A stretch of 47,340 nucleotides of DNA from Robinsoniella peoriensis (GCF_042680125.1 NZ_JBHTNY010000055.1); one strand, 5' to 3'. Shown: positions 8,313-16,540, counted from the first letter of the stretch. Numbers and translations: made by a program. The notes: generated by a model not told the origin, from the sequence alone.

Positions 8313-9965
8313 ATGATGGATTTATATCCGCTAAAGGCGCAGTATCTAAGGAATGAAGAAATTACTTTACGTCTTGAATTGCAGGAGGAAAAATTTAATA
8401 ATGCCGTGATTCAGATTTATATGCTGGAGAAAGAGGAATTAGTAAAAGAAATACGAACCCTGTCGGAAGTCACCGACATCCGTATAGGGGGTTTTGATGA
8501 ACCATTTGCCGGATATGGCGTGGAGGCTTTGCTCTATGGAGAACATGGAACGGAAATTCTGGAGACAGCATTTGATGTTGCAGATAATCCCAAACGTTCC
8601 CTGCGCTATGGCTTTGTCAGTGATTTTGAGGAAAAAGACACAGATAATGGAGCGATAGAGCAGTTAAGAAAATACCATATAAATATGGTGCAGTTCTATG
8701 ATTGGTCTTACCGGCATGACACCCTGGTTCCGCCTCATGACGTTTATCAGGATATGATGGGAAAACAGATTGATTTCAGGACGGTCAAAACTAAAATAAA
8801 AACAGCCTCCGGGTATGGCATGAAGTCTATGGCATACGGGGCAGTCTATGCCGCTTCCGGGGACTTTTATAATAGCCATAAAAATTGGGCTTTTTATAAC
8901 GGAAACCAGGAAGTATTCCGTTTTATAGATGTTTTTTATATTATGAATATAGAAAAGGGGGCGCCCTGGAGAACCCATTTAATCGAACAATATAGGGATG
9001 CAATTGTAAGAGCGGGCTTTTCAGGAATCCACATGGATACTTATGGGTTTCCAAAAACTGCATTTTCCCATTTACAGGAACGGCCGAAACTTGTGAAACT
9101 GGATCAGGAATTTGGCGGACTGATCGATGAGACACGGGAGGAACTGCAGAAAGCGGTGGATGAGCCTTGTCTTGTTTTCAACAACGTGGGAAACTGGCCG
9201 GTTGCTGAAACAGCAAAAAGTACAGTGGATGCAGTATATATTGAAGTATGGTCCCCCTATGACCGCTATTACCATATCAAGCAGCTGATACAGGAAGCAA
9301 AGCAGTTATCCGGGAACAGGAAACCGGTGATTCTGGCTGCCTACCTGGCACCATTTCGTACGGAAGATTCCTTTTCGGCGGCTAATGCAGCATATATTCT
9401 CACAGCAGCCATTGTTTCAAATGGTGGATATCATCTGTTGATAGGAGAGAATAATGCAGTACTGACACAGGGATATTATGGTGATTATAGTATTATGTCA
9501 GATGAGACAGCGGCAGTTATGCGTAAATATTATGACTTTATGATACGCTATCTAAATATATTTTATGACAGTACGTTACAGGATGTATCCATGACCCATA
9601 TTGGATGGGATAATTATGAATACCAGTGTGGATTTGAAAACTGGAGTGTAAACGGAGAAGCGGGTAAAGTCTGGATTACGATCCGGGAAAATGAAAGATT
9701 TAAATGTCTCTATTTAATAAATTTATGTGGCTGCAGCGAAGATAGCTGGAATAAAGGGAAAGCAGTACCTTTCAAACAGAAGAATCTTACTTTTACTGTG
9801 AATGTGGATGGTGATATCCAGGGAGTCTACTGCGCAAGCCCAGACAGAGATACTTGTAAAAGTAAATCATTAGAATATGCTTACATTGATAATGAGAAAG
9901 GGAAATTTATTAACTTTTCAGTAGAGGAACTTTCCGTATGGACGGTTCTATTTATTAGACTTTAA
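8313..9965 (+). CDS. Glycoside hydrolase family 66 (dextranase-like), no signal peptide
   Basis: The 550-residue protein matches the GH66 core: a beta-sandwich N-terminal domain (about 1-95), then a barrel opening with RYGFVSDF. The likely nucleophile is Asp242 in GFSGIHMDTYG and the likely acid/base is Glu311 in AVYIEVWSPYD. A C-terminal beta domain follows. GH66 enzymes cut or rearrange alpha-1,6-glucans (endodextranase or cycloisomaltooligosaccharide glucanotransferase). Most are secreted and larger; this one lacks a signal peptide and wall motifs, so it should act in the cytoplasm on imported oligomers. AGGAGG precedes the twin ATG. The long insert that marks the glucanotransferases is not evident, favouring a hydrolase. 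A strong terminator follows. Confidence 0.85.
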   Translation: MMDLYPLKAQYLRNEEITLRLELQEEKFNNAVIQIYMLEKEELVKEIRTLSEVTDIRIGGFDEPFAGYGVEALLYGEHGTEILETAFDVADNPKRSLRYGFVSDFEEKDTDNGAIEQLRKYHINMVQFYDWSYRHDTLVPPHDVYQDMMGKQIDFRTVKTKIKTASGYGMKSMAYGAVYAASGDFYNSHKNWAFYNGNQEVFRFIDVFYIMNIEKGAPWRTHLIEQYRDAIVRAGFSGIHMDTYGFPKTAFSHLQERPKLVKLDQEFGGLIDETREELQKAVDEPCLVFNNVGNWPVAETAKSTVDAVYIEVWSPYDRYYHIKQLIQEAKQLSGNRKPVILAAYLAPFRTEDSFSAANAAYILTAAIVSNGGYHLLIGENNAVLTQGYYGDYSIMSDETAAVMRKYYDFMIRYLNIFYDSTLQDVSMTHIGWDNYEYQCGFENWSVNGEAGKVWITIRENERFKCLYLINLCGCSEDSWNKGKAVPFKQKNLTFTVNVDGDIQGVYCASPDRDTCKSKSLEYAYIDNEKGKFINFSVEELSVWTVLFIRL

Positions 9966-10005
9966 TGTGATAAAAGAAACATCTGGAAAAGTGAAGCGTT
10001 AAAAA

Positions 10006-10051
10006 ACCGGGATGAAACAGCCAGGGAATGTGCTGTTTTCCCGGTATTTTT
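10006..10051 (+). terminator. Rho-independent terminator of the sugar operon
   Basis: ACCGGG (10006-10011) pairs with CCCGGT (10040-10045), with an inner AAACAGC/GCTGTTT stem, followed by a T-run at 10047-10051. It closes the 5166-9965 operon. Confidence 0.85.
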
Positions 10052-10070
10052 GTGCACCTGTTTTAGAATA

Positions 10071-10577
10071 TCATACTTTATCATAGATGCCTTTTAATGT
10101 GTACTGATCTAAAATATGTCCGTCCATCGCCCGGTATAATTCGTTCAGGAGAAATCCGGAATCTAAATGCAGCAGCATATCAAGTGCAAAAACGTGAAGT
10201 TCATAAATGTGTGCCTGATCAGGAGGAGTCATACCGCTGTAATAGCAGGAGAGTTCCTTTGACTGGTTATTTCCCTGCATGCTGGTCCAGCTGTTGACAC
10301 CCTGGGTAAAGTCGGTTGCTGTCTGGCTTTCATTTGCATTTATTACATTGCGTGTAATATCAGCCGCCAGCCAATGCACCCAGACGAAGCCCCCGGTGAC
10401 AGGATAGGCATCTTTGTCTTCCAGAACAAGAGCAAATGATGCAGTCCCCTCCGGTGCATTTTCAATCCTGAATGGCAGGGAATAGGTGGGAATGCCATTT
10501 TCATTAAATTGGCTTCCTCGGCCGCCATAAGGATCTTGTATGATTCCATTTATAATTCCATCACTTGTTACTACCAT
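10071..10577 (-). CDS. YbhB/YbcL-family PEBP-like protein
   Basis: The 168-residue protein is a phosphatidylethanolamine-binding-protein homologue. Family marks visible are the PYGGRGSQFNENGIPTYS start, FALVLEDKDAYPV, and WVHWLAADI in the anion-binding pocket region. Bacterial members are soluble and their physiological ligand is unsettled. The start at 10577 follows a good AAGGAGG ribosome site. It lies downstream of the HxlR-type regulator on the same strand, with a promoter and a candidate operator in the gap, so it is a plausible target of that regulator. Confidence 0.88.
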   Translation of the reverse strand: MVVTSDGIINGIIQDPYGGRGSQFNENGIPTYSLPFRIENAPEGTASFALVLEDKDAYPVTGGFVWVHWLAADITRNVINANESQTATDFTQGVNSWTSMQGNNQSKELSCYYSGMTPPDQAHIYELHVFALDMLLHLDSGFLLNELYRAMDGHILDQYTLKGIYDKV

Positions 10578-10609
10578 ATTGTTACCTCCTTGCTGTATTG
10601 GTTAATGCC

Positions 10610-10638
10610 ATTATAGCAGTGGGAGGATAGAGCGTAAA
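10610..10638 (-). promoter_or_regulatory. Promoter of the PEBP-like gene
   Basis: On the minus strand TTTACG (10638-10633), 17 bases, TATAAT (10615-10610). A dyad that may be the HxlR operator lies just upstream. Confidence 0.55.
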
Positions 10639-10640
10639 TT

Positions 10641-10658
10641 ACCCACTTTTTTGTGGGT
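10641..10658. promoter_or_regulatory. Candidate HxlR operator
   Basis: ACCCAC, six T, GTGGGT is a perfect dyad immediately upstream of the -35 of the PEBP-like gene and only a couple of bases past the stop codon of the HxlR gene. Position suits an operator; on the minus strand it could also be a weak hairpin. Confidence 0.45.
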
Positions 10659-10659
10659 A

Positions 10660-11025
10660 TTATTCCGTGGTAATGCCTTTTTCTGTTAACATATCATCCT
10701 TACCATTCTTCTTTAGATAGTCAATTCCAATATGCTGCAGGATTTTTAATGCCTCTAAAATCTGAAGCCCCATGTCGTCAGTAAGGGAATATTCAACATG
10801 AAGAGGATATCCCTCATAAGATTTCTTTTCTACCAATCCATATGTGATCAGCTCTTTCAGCTGTTCTAAAAGCATTTTCTGCGTAATACCGTCGATATCC
10901 TTTTCCAGTTTGGCTAATGAAGTGCCTCCCAGACGCAGCCGCCATAAAATAATTGTTTTCCACTTTCCCTTTATCATGTCATGTACCAGTTCTAAAGGGC
11001 AGGTATATTCATCACGAATTTTCAT
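10660..11025 (-). CDS. HxlR-family winged-helix regulator
   Basis: The 121-residue protein has the family core: CPLELVHDMIKGKWKTIILWRL, then the recognition helix region (GTSLAKLEKDIDGITQKMLLEQLKELITYGLVEKK) and the wing (PLHVEYSLTDDMG). The ATG at 11025 is chosen because GGAGG lies 8 bases before it; a TTG further upstream overlaps the ribosome site. The single cysteine near the N-terminus (YTCPLEL) is conserved in this family and is the redox or electrophile sensor in YodB/HypR-type members. It probably regulates the downstream PEBP-like gene. Confidence 0.9.
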   Translation of the reverse strand: MKIRDEYTCPLELVHDMIKGKWKTIILWRLRLGGTSLAKLEKDIDGITQKMLLEQLKELITYGLVEKKSYEGYPLHVEYSLTDDMGLQILEALKILQHIGIDYLKKNGKDDMLTEKGITTE

Positions 11026-11210
11026 AAATATGTCCTCCGTCAATAATTGTTTGCCAGCATTTATACCGCAAAGTGGGGCGTGCAGATGGATGAAATGAAT
11101 TTAAAACACACTTTGGCATAAATGATTCTCTGCAATAAATAATTGCTGCATTATTTCCACTACAGTAACATGAAAAGGATGGGGTTTCAACTGAAAATGA
11201 TCAATTTGTT

Positions 11211-11453
11211 TTAAATTAATCCTCTTTCAGTAAATACCTTTTTGGCAGCCTGAATGGCATTTAATACTTTGGCAAATCCGGTATAGGGAATACATTGTAA
11301 AAAGGTTTCTGTTATTTTTTCCGGAGTGATGCCTACAATGTATCTTCCCAAATCGGGTGATATGGAACTTAGAGACTGAATCACTGCTTCGCCACCAATG
11401 CCGTCAATTCTTTTCAAATTTTCCATACCTGTTTCAAATCTAGTTTTCTCCAT
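11211..11453 (-). pseudogene. Carboxymuconolactone decarboxylase-like gene with internal in-frame deletion
   Basis: The reading frame is open (80 residues) but the family middle is missing. Residues 1-40 match the usual start (TRFETGMENLKRIDGIGGEAV, SISPDLGRYIV) and the rest matches the usual end (ITPEKITETFLQCIPYTGFAKVLNAIQAAKKVFTERG). Between GRYIV and GITPEK the family normally has about 40-50 residues with the conserved glutamate and CxxH-type active site; none is here. ATG at 11453 has GGAGG upstream, and a MerR-type promoter remains intact. The product, if made, should lack peroxidase or decarboxylase chemistry; a residual role cannot be excluded. Confidence 0.65.
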
Positions 11454-11485
11454 TTTCTTTTTCCTCCAAATCATTTATAATCATA

Positions 11486-11516
11486 AGGATATGATTTAGA
11501 CTATACTCTAAGTCAA
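11486..11516 (-). promoter_or_regulatory. MerR-type promoter and operator
   Basis: On the minus strand TTGACT (11516-11511), a 19-base spacer and TATCCT (11491-11486). The long spacer contains the near-palindrome TTAGACTATACTCTAA (11496-11511 on plus strand). Over-long 19-base spacers with a dyad are the hallmark of promoters untwisted by MerR activators, and this dyad resembles the NmlR/AdhR class. Confidence 0.75.
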
Positions 11517-11549
11517 GCACTTTTTTGCTGAGAAAACCATCTTTCTGTA

Positions 11550-11589
11550 CACTACCTACATCTACAAAGCGTCTTAATCAGCTAAACCC
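11550..11589. repeat. Second copy of the 40-base dispersed repeat
   Basis: It shares CTACAAAGCGTC and TTAATCAGCTAAACCC with 52-94, differing by a 3-base gap and a few substitutions. In both places it precedes a plus-strand gene (183 and 11633). Its nature is unknown. Confidence 0.55.
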
Positions 11590-11632
11590 AGAGATACCTG
11601 ATAATGTAAATAAGAGGAAAGCAGGAAAATAT

Positions 11633-11983
11633 ATGACTATCGGAAAATTTTCAAAGATCACAGCAATCAGTACCTATACACTACGTTACTATGAGAAGAA
11701 AGGTTTAATCCATGTGAATCGGGATTCTGCCGGACGGCGGGATTACTGTGAAAGTGATGTGGAATGGGTGAAATTCATACAGCGGTTGAAAGAGACGGGA
11801 ATGCTTTTAAGAGATATCAGGCATTATTCCGAATTAAGGTATGAGGGAGATGCAACTATGGGCGAAAGAATGGAACTGTTGGTCCTTCATCGGAAATCTG
11901 TGGTGGAGGAAAAGAAGAGGTGGGATGAATACCTGAAAAACCTGGATGGAAAGATTGCATTTTACCGGGATAACATTCAGTGA
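11633..11983 (+). CDS. MerR-family transcriptional activator
   Basis: The 116-residue protein begins with the MerR helix-turn-helix (TIGKFSKITAISTYTLRYYEKKGLI) and wing (RRDYCESDVEWVKFIQRLKETGM), then a dimerisation helix (about 78-105). It is the short NmlR/AdhR-like type. The ATG at 11633 has AGGA upstream; a longer frame to 11525 has no homology. It is divergent from the CMD-like remnant and the promoter of that remnant has the MerR-type dyad, so the regulator most probably outlived its target. Confidence 0.9.
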   Translation: MTIGKFSKITAISTYTLRYYEKKGLIHVNRDSAGRRDYCESDVEWVKFIQRLKETGMLLRDIRHYSELRYEGDATMGERMELLVLHRKSVVEEKKRWDEYLKNLDGKIAFYRDNIQ

Positions 11984-12047
11984 TACCAAAATAGCATAAA
12001 AAACATATAAAACCATATAAAAAAACATGAAAAATACGGAGGAAATA

Positions 12048-13061
12048 ATGGAACGCTACTATTATAATCATATGAACAAAATACAACAGAAGGTGTACCA
12101 GGCAATGAAAGCAGGTCTTTTGACAATGGACTCCGCATTCCTTGTTCCGAGGCTTGAGGTACGGGAATTGGGAGAGATTTTTTTCAAACTGAGGCTGGAT
12201 TTTCCTGAAATATTCTATGCGGTGGGGCTCCAATACCGTTTATATCAGGGCTCCACTAATGTGGAGGTTATCCCGGAATATTTGTTTGAGAAAGGAAAAA
12301 TGAAAGAACATCAAAAGGCAATGAATGCCAGAATCACAAAGCTGGTTCGCCCTGCTCAGTCCCTGCCGGACTTGGAAAAGGAGCTGTACATTCATGACTT
12401 CATCTGTAACAATGTCCGCTATGACAAACTGAAAAAACCGTATTCCCATGAGATCATCGGTCCGCTCGGCCAGGGGGTAGGGGTGTGCGAGGGAATTGCC
12501 AAAACGGTAAAAATTCTCTGTGATGCTCTGGGAATCTGGTGTATCATTGCAATCTCAGAAGCCAATCCGGACAAGAAAATCAAATACCGGCATGCCTGGA
12601 ATATTATCAGAATGGACGGTAAGTATTATCAGCTGGATGTAACCTTTGACAACACCCTTGGACACGAAGGGATCATCAGATATGACTATTTTAATCTGGA
12701 GGATAAGCAATTTTTCCGGGATCATGAGCCGGTCATTTATGAGGCACCTGTCTGTAATGATGGGAACCATTTTTATTACCGGGAAAAAAAGCTGTCTTTT
12801 ACAAAGACGGAGGATGTGGCTAAGAGGACACTGCAAGCTATCCGAAAGGGGAGGCCATTGATTTTCCATTGGAGGGGCGGCTACCTGACCAGGGAGGTTT
12901 TGAATGAACTGCTGTTATTGCTGGAACAGACGGCGGGGCAGAAAGGCAAACATGCCAGGACGAGCCTGAACTGGCCCCAGGCGGTTTTTTACATAACTTT
13001 TACCGATGAATCTATGGTAGAAGAGGTTATAGTAGAAGCTGCCAATGAAGGCGAGTTATGA
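12048..13061 (+). CDS. Transglutaminase-like cysteine protein
   Basis: This 337-residue protein has a transglutaminase core in its middle third: cysteine in GQGVGVCEGIAKTVKILCDALGI, histidine in YRHAWNIIRMDGKYYQLDVTFD and the aspartate in that last motif, i.e. a Cys-His-Asp triad. The N-terminal 100 residues are helical; the C-terminal 100 have no recognised motif. No signal peptide is seen, so it is probably cytoplasmic. The start at 12048 follows GGAGG; an ATG at 12027 precedes that site. Members of this fold act as proteases or peptide cross-linkers; the substrate is unknown. It follows the MerR gene by 64 bases but has no obvious functional tie. Confidence 0.8.
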   Translation: MERYYYNHMNKIQQKVYQAMKAGLLTMDSAFLVPRLEVRELGEIFFKLRLDFPEIFYAVGLQYRLYQGSTNVEVIPEYLFEKGKMKEHQKAMNARITKLVRPAQSLPDLEKELYIHDFICNNVRYDKLKKPYSHEIIGPLGQGVGVCEGIAKTVKILCDALGIWCIIAISEANPDKKIKYRHAWNIIRMDGKYYQLDVTFDNTLGHEGIIRYDYFNLEDKQFFRDHEPVIYEAPVCNDGNHFYYREKKLSFTKTEDVAKRTLQAIRKGRPLIFHWRGGYLTREVLNELLLLLEQTAGQKGKHARTSLNWPQAVFYITFTDESMVEEVIVEAANEGEL

Positions 13062-13081
13062 AATGTCGTGAAGCTCAGATT

Positions 13082-13111
13082 ACCATTTGTCATCCCAAAA
13101 TGACCAGTTGT
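13082..13111 (+). promoter_or_regulatory. LytTR-type tandem binding site
   Basis: ACCATTTGT (13082-13090) and ACCAGTTGT (13103-13111) are direct repeats 21 bases apart start to start, i.e. 9-base boxes with a 12-base gap. This is the known geometry of LytTR-domain sites, and the boxes fit the loose family consensus. They end 10 bases before the -35. Confidence 0.75.
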
Positions 13112-13121
13112 CGCAGCAGCA

Positions 13122-13150
13122 TTGACTTTACCATTTTGAAATGGGATAAT
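13122..13150 (+). promoter_or_regulatory. Promoter of the LytTR-DUF3021-ABC operon
   Basis: TTGACT (13122-13127), 17-base spacer, GATAAT (13145-13150). It sits directly behind the LytTR boxes, the placement expected for activation by the product of 13243-13683. Confidence 0.7.
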
Positions 13151-13242
13151 CCGTTTATCCACAAGGCATGGAGCGTTAAAGCATAGATCAATAAGCTTTG
13201 AGCAATGCATCCGTAAGCATTTAGGAATTTAGGAAGGGAACC

Positions 13243-13683
13243 ATGAAAATACAACTTTTGATTGATAAGAAATATAAGCAGCCGGAAATTCATATATGCA
13301 GTGATGAAAAGAACCATATTACAGACAGCCTTGTTCAGATTATCGGGCAGGCAGTCAATTTGACATTGACCGGATATCAACAGAATAGCGCTGAAATTCT
13401 ACCATGTGAATCTCTCATCCGTATTTATTCACAGAGTAAGAAAGTTTTTGCAGTTTCGGATACCGGCACCTATCAGCTTCGAGAGAGGCTGTACGAACTG
13501 GAGAAAATCCTGGATGACAGCCACTTTGTTAGAATATCGAATTCCGAAATTATTAATATCAGGAAAATACGGCGGCTGGATACAGATATCGTAGGAACCA
13601 TACGGATTTATTTTAAAAATGATACAGAAACATATGCATCCAGAAGATACGTTTCCAGAATCAAACATGCTTTGGGAATATGA
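13243..13683 (+). CDS. LytTR-domain DNA-binding regulator
   Basis: The 146-residue protein lacks a receiver domain. A short N-terminal region (1-45) leads to a LytTR domain (about 50-146) with the typical stretch DSHFVRISNSEIINIRKIRRL and the C-terminal ASRRYVSRIKHAL. Stand-alone LytTR proteins usually pair with a small membrane protein of the DUF3021 family, which here is the next gene, and control a neighbouring ABC exporter. A matching tandem site lies upstream of its own promoter, so it is very likely autoregulated. Ribosome site AGGAAGGG. Confidence 0.92.
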   Translation: MKIQLLIDKKYKQPEIHICSDEKNHITDSLVQIIGQAVNLTLTGYQQNSAEILPCESLIRIYSQSKKVFAVSDTGTYQLRERLYELEKILDDSHFVRISNSEIINIRKIRRLDTDIVGTIRIYFKNDTETYASRRYVSRIKHALGI

Positions 13684-13693
13684 GGTGAATTCT

Positions 13694-14155
13694 ATGATAA
13701 AACGGGTTATTTATAAAGGACTGAGCAGCTTCTCCTATGGTGTAACCATTAATCTTATTTTTGGGGTCATACTGATTTTTACAATCGGAGAGGGTAAAAC
13801 CGCTCCGGTGGTTCCGGAATTTGCAGCACATTTTCCATCCGATCTGTTAGCTTTTGCCGTACAATGCCTTTTGATCGGCATCACTGCAATGTCATTTGCT
13901 ATGGGGACGGAGATAATGGAAATAAAAAGCTGGAGTCTGGTAAAGCAGAGCATTGTATATTTTATAGTCACAGCCGCTGTCTGGGTGCCGGTAAGTATGT
14001 TCTGCTGGGGCTTTGGAAAATATTTGCAGTCAACAGTCACTGTTGTATGCAGTTATGTAACCGGATATGTCATAAGCTGGTATGTCCAGTACAGAATCTG
14101 CCGCCAGGATATAGATGCTATTAACCGGAAGCTGGAAGAAATGAATCAATCATAA
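13694..14155 (+). CDS. DUF3021 membrane protein
   Basis: The 153-residue protein has four predicted membrane helices (about 9-32, 46-66, 80-100 and 108-128) and a basic C-terminal tail. This is the typical partner of stand-alone LytTR regulators, thought to hold or inhibit the regulator at the membrane. The ATG at 13694 follows GAGGTG; the gene starts 10 bases after the LytTR stop. The ABC ATPase gene follows closely. Confidence 0.88.
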   Translation: MIKRVIYKGLSSFSYGVTINLIFGVILIFTIGEGKTAPVVPEFAAHFPSDLLAFAVQCLLIGITAMSFAMGTEIMEIKSWSLVKQSIVYFIVTAAVWVPVSMFCWGFGKYLQSTVTVVCSYVTGYVISWYVQYRICRQDIDAINRKLEEMNQS

Positions 14156-14170
14156 AAGGAGATGGGTAGG

Positions 14171-14911
14171 ATGAAGGACAAAGCAATTGTAATAAAAAAT
14201 CTGAGAAAAGAGTTTGGTTTAAAAGCTGCCGTCAAAGATATTTCCCTGGAAGTGGAAGAAGGAACGATTATTTCACTGCTTGGCGTCAATGGCGCAGGAA
14301 AAACAACCACAATCAGAATGCTGAGCGGACTTTCCAAACCAACAGGCGGAGATGCTTTTATTTTCGGTAAAAGCATTCGCAGTGAAATGCAGGAAATCAA
14401 AAATATCAGCAACCTGTCTACGCAGGAAACGGCAGTGGCACCAAATCTGACGGTTCTGGAAAACCTGGAGTTTATGGCGGAACTCTATGGACTGTCTTCA
14501 AATGAGGTAAAAGAACAGGTGGATAAAATCATACAGATGTTTTCCTTTGAGGAAGTAAAGAAGCAGAAAGCGAAGACCCTTTCCGGTGGTTGGCAGCGGA
14601 AGGTCAGTATCGGCATGGCATTGATAACCAGTCCCAAAATTCTCTATCTGGATGAACCGACACTTGGGCTGGATGTACTTGCGAGACGAGAGCTGTGGAA
14701 AGATATTGAAGCATTGAAAGGGGAAATGACAATTGTACTTACTACCCATTACATGGAAGAGGCGGAACATCTGTCTGACCGCGTTGCGGTTATGGTGGAC
14801 GGAGAGATTAAAGCCTGCGGCAGTGTAGAGGAATTAAAAGCCCTGACAAATGCAGATTCATTGGAAAATGCTTTTATTACCATTGCACAAAATACGGATT
14901 CCCATTTTTAA
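14171..14911 (+). CDS. ABC exporter ATPase (DrrA/CcmA type)
   Basis: The 246-residue ATPase has Walker A (GVNGAGKTTT), a signature LSGGWQRKVSIGMAL, Walker B (ILYLDEPTLGLD) and the H-loop (TTHYMEEAEHL). It is the drug or antibiotic-peptide export type. I start it at 14171 (10 bases after AAGGAG); an ATG at 14162 touches the ribosome site. It pairs with the permease at 14939. Expression is probably driven by the LytTR promoter at 13122. Confidence 0.92.
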   Translation: MKDKAIVIKNLRKEFGLKAAVKDISLEVEEGTIISLLGVNGAGKTTTIRMLSGLSKPTGGDAFIFGKSIRSEMQEIKNISNLSTQETAVAPNLTVLENLEFMAELYGLSSNEVKEQVDKIIQMFSFEEVKKQKAKTLSGGWQRKVSIGMALITSPKILYLDEPTLGLDVLARRELWKDIEALKGEMTIVLTTHYMEEAEHLSDRVAVMVDGEIKACGSVEELKALTNADSLENAFITIAQNTDSHF

Positions 14912-14938
14912 GCGTGCTTTTAAGCAGAAGGAGAGATT

Positions 14939-15703
14939 ATGATGAGGAGCATTGTGTTTGCAAAAAGAGTCGTAAAAGAAATGTTGAGAGATCCATTAAG
15001 TTATATTTTTTGCCTGGGATTTCCCATAGTTATGCTGATTGTGATGACGGTCATTGACAGAAGTATCCCAAATGAAGCGGGTATGACAATTTTCCATATC
15101 CAGTCACTTGTACCCGGAATAGCAGTTTTTGGATTAACTTTTGTCATGCTGTTTACGGCACTTCAGGTTTCCAAAGACCGTTCGACTGCTTTCCTGGTCC
15201 GGCTGTATGCATCTCCCATGAGGCCATTTGATTTTGTAATGGGATATACACTGGCAATTTCGATCATAGCCATATGCCAGGTGCTGATTACTTTTTGCGT
15301 TGGGTTTGTGACCGGAAGGATAATTGGTTACAGCTTTCAGATTGGATATCTGTTTGCAGGAATATTGGTGCTGATCCCGTCAGCTATTATGTTTATCGGA
15401 ATCGGTATGTTTTTTGGAACTTTATTAAATGATAAAGCGGCACCGGGAATTTGTTCCATTATCATTACCCTTGTCAGCATGCTCGGAGGCGTGTGGATGG
15501 ATGTGGATATGATAGGCGGCACCATAACGAAAATTGCACATATATTACCGTTTTATCAGGGAGTGAATGGCGCAAGAATGGCTGTGCAGGGGAATTTCGG
15601 AGATTTGGCAAAACCCCTTTGTATTATTCTGGTGTATGCATTTTGCATATATTGCGCTTCTGCCCTGGTTTTTGGCAGAAAAATGAAGAGTGATTTGAGA
15701 TAG
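14939..15703 (+). CDS. ABC-2 type exporter permease
   Basis: The 254-residue membrane protein shows six hydrophobic segments and the ABC-2 layout, with motifs such as MLRDPLSYIFCLGFPIVMLI near the start and the RLYASPMRPFDFVMGY loop. It completes the exporter with the ATPase at 14171, 27 bases upstream. LytTR-linked exporters of this type often confer tolerance to membrane-active peptides; the real substrate here is unknown. No clear T-run terminator is seen in the 127 bases to the convergent BusR-like gene. Confidence 0.9.
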   Translation: MMRSIVFAKRVVKEMLRDPLSYIFCLGFPIVMLIVMTVIDRSIPNEAGMTIFHIQSLVPGIAVFGLTFVMLFTALQVSKDRSTAFLVRLYASPMRPFDFVMGYTLAISIIAICQVLITFCVGFVTGRIIGYSFQIGYLFAGILVLIPSAIMFIGIGMFFGTLLNDKAAPGICSIIITLVSMLGGVWMDVDMIGGTITKIAHILPFYQGVNGARMAVQGNFGDLAKPLCIILVYAFCIYCASALVFGRKMKSDLR

Positions 15704-15830
15704 CCGTATGGATGGCAATGCCCGTAATAGGTTACGTAGCCCGCTACGCGCCCTTCATCCGGGACAAATCTCCCACAAACTGTGACGCACAGCTGCCAGA
15801 AACAAGGAAATCAGACGTAATTCCTCGACA

Positions 15831-16472
15831 TTAACATTTTTGCAGCAAAAAGTTTGTGACCCGATCCGGTGAATATTCATCACCAATAAAGTAAATAATA
15901 TCCTTCTCATTTAATGTAGCATAGGAACCGGGGGAAATTAAAACCTCACCATTTCTTCGAATTGCAATCACAGTTGCTGTGGTGTGTTCCCAAAATCGCA
16001 ATTCTGCTAAAGTTTTTCCTATGCATAGCATCTCTGAAAGAATTTCAAATTCATAGGGCATAAAAGGGTGCAGCATTTGAAACCGGTTTGTACTTTCGAT
16101 CAGTGCCGCTACCTTTTCATTTAAATTGTCCAGTTCTTTTTTTTGACGGGAAATATTGTCAAGCAGATCTTTTTTATAGTTGTGAATGGTTTGTACACTG
16201 TTAAACTGCTGTAGAAACCGCCACGCTTTTTCCTGGGAAAGGATCGTAACGCCGCTGCCTTTTGTTGTTGAAACAATTTCCAAATCTGCCAGTATGCAGA
16301 TTGCCTTACGAGCCGTCTCCGGTGATACAGAATACTGACTTGCAATCACAGAGCGTGAATAAATTTTCTCGCCCACTAGGTATTTTCTCTCTGCTATTTT
16401 GGCAGCGATATCTGCAGCGATTTTTTGATAAACCGGTAGTTGAACTACTTTTTCACTTTTGTTTTCTTCCAT
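15831..16472 (-). CDS. BusR-like regulator: GntR helix-turn-helix plus RCK_C domain
   Basis: The 213-residue protein has a GntR-type winged helix (about 12-80: PVYQKIAADIAAKIAERKYLVGEKI, SVIASQYSVSPETARKAICILADLEIV), a coiled-coil linker (about 95-130) and a C-terminal TrkA-C/RCK_C domain (about 135-213). This is the architecture of BusR in Lactococcus and Streptococcus, a tetrameric repressor of osmolyte uptake that needs cyclic di-AMP bound to RCK_C. The neighbouring importer genes have a long-spaced dyad over their promoter. Assignment of the c-di-AMP response here is by architecture and context. Confidence 0.82.
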   Translation of the reverse strand: MEENKSEKVVQLPVYQKIAADIAAKIAERKYLVGEKIYSRSVIASQYSVSPETARKAICILADLEIVSTTKGSGVTILSQEKAWRFLQQFNSVQTIHNYKKDLLDNISRQKKELDNLNEKVAALIESTNRFQMLHPFMPYEFEILSEMLCIGKTLAELRFWEHTTATVIAIRRNGEVLISPGSYATLNEKDIIYFIGDEYSPDRVTNFLLQKC

Positions 16473-16511
16473 GTGAAATACATCTCCTGTATAAATAAAT
16501 TATCTGTTATA

Positions 16512-16540
16512 AATATAGCATAGTCCAGTACCGGTCACAA
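16512..16540 (-). promoter_or_regulatory. Promoter of the BusR-like gene
   Basis: Minus strand TTGTGA (16540-16535), 17-base spacer, TATATT (16517-16512). No copy of the importer dyad is seen here, so there is no sign of autoregulation by the same site. Confidence 0.5.

Noticed and set aside
15704..15830. GC-rich patch GTAGCCCGCTAC as a possible tRNA or terminator
   Set aside because: It does not form a cloverleaf and has no T-run; at most a weak hairpin.
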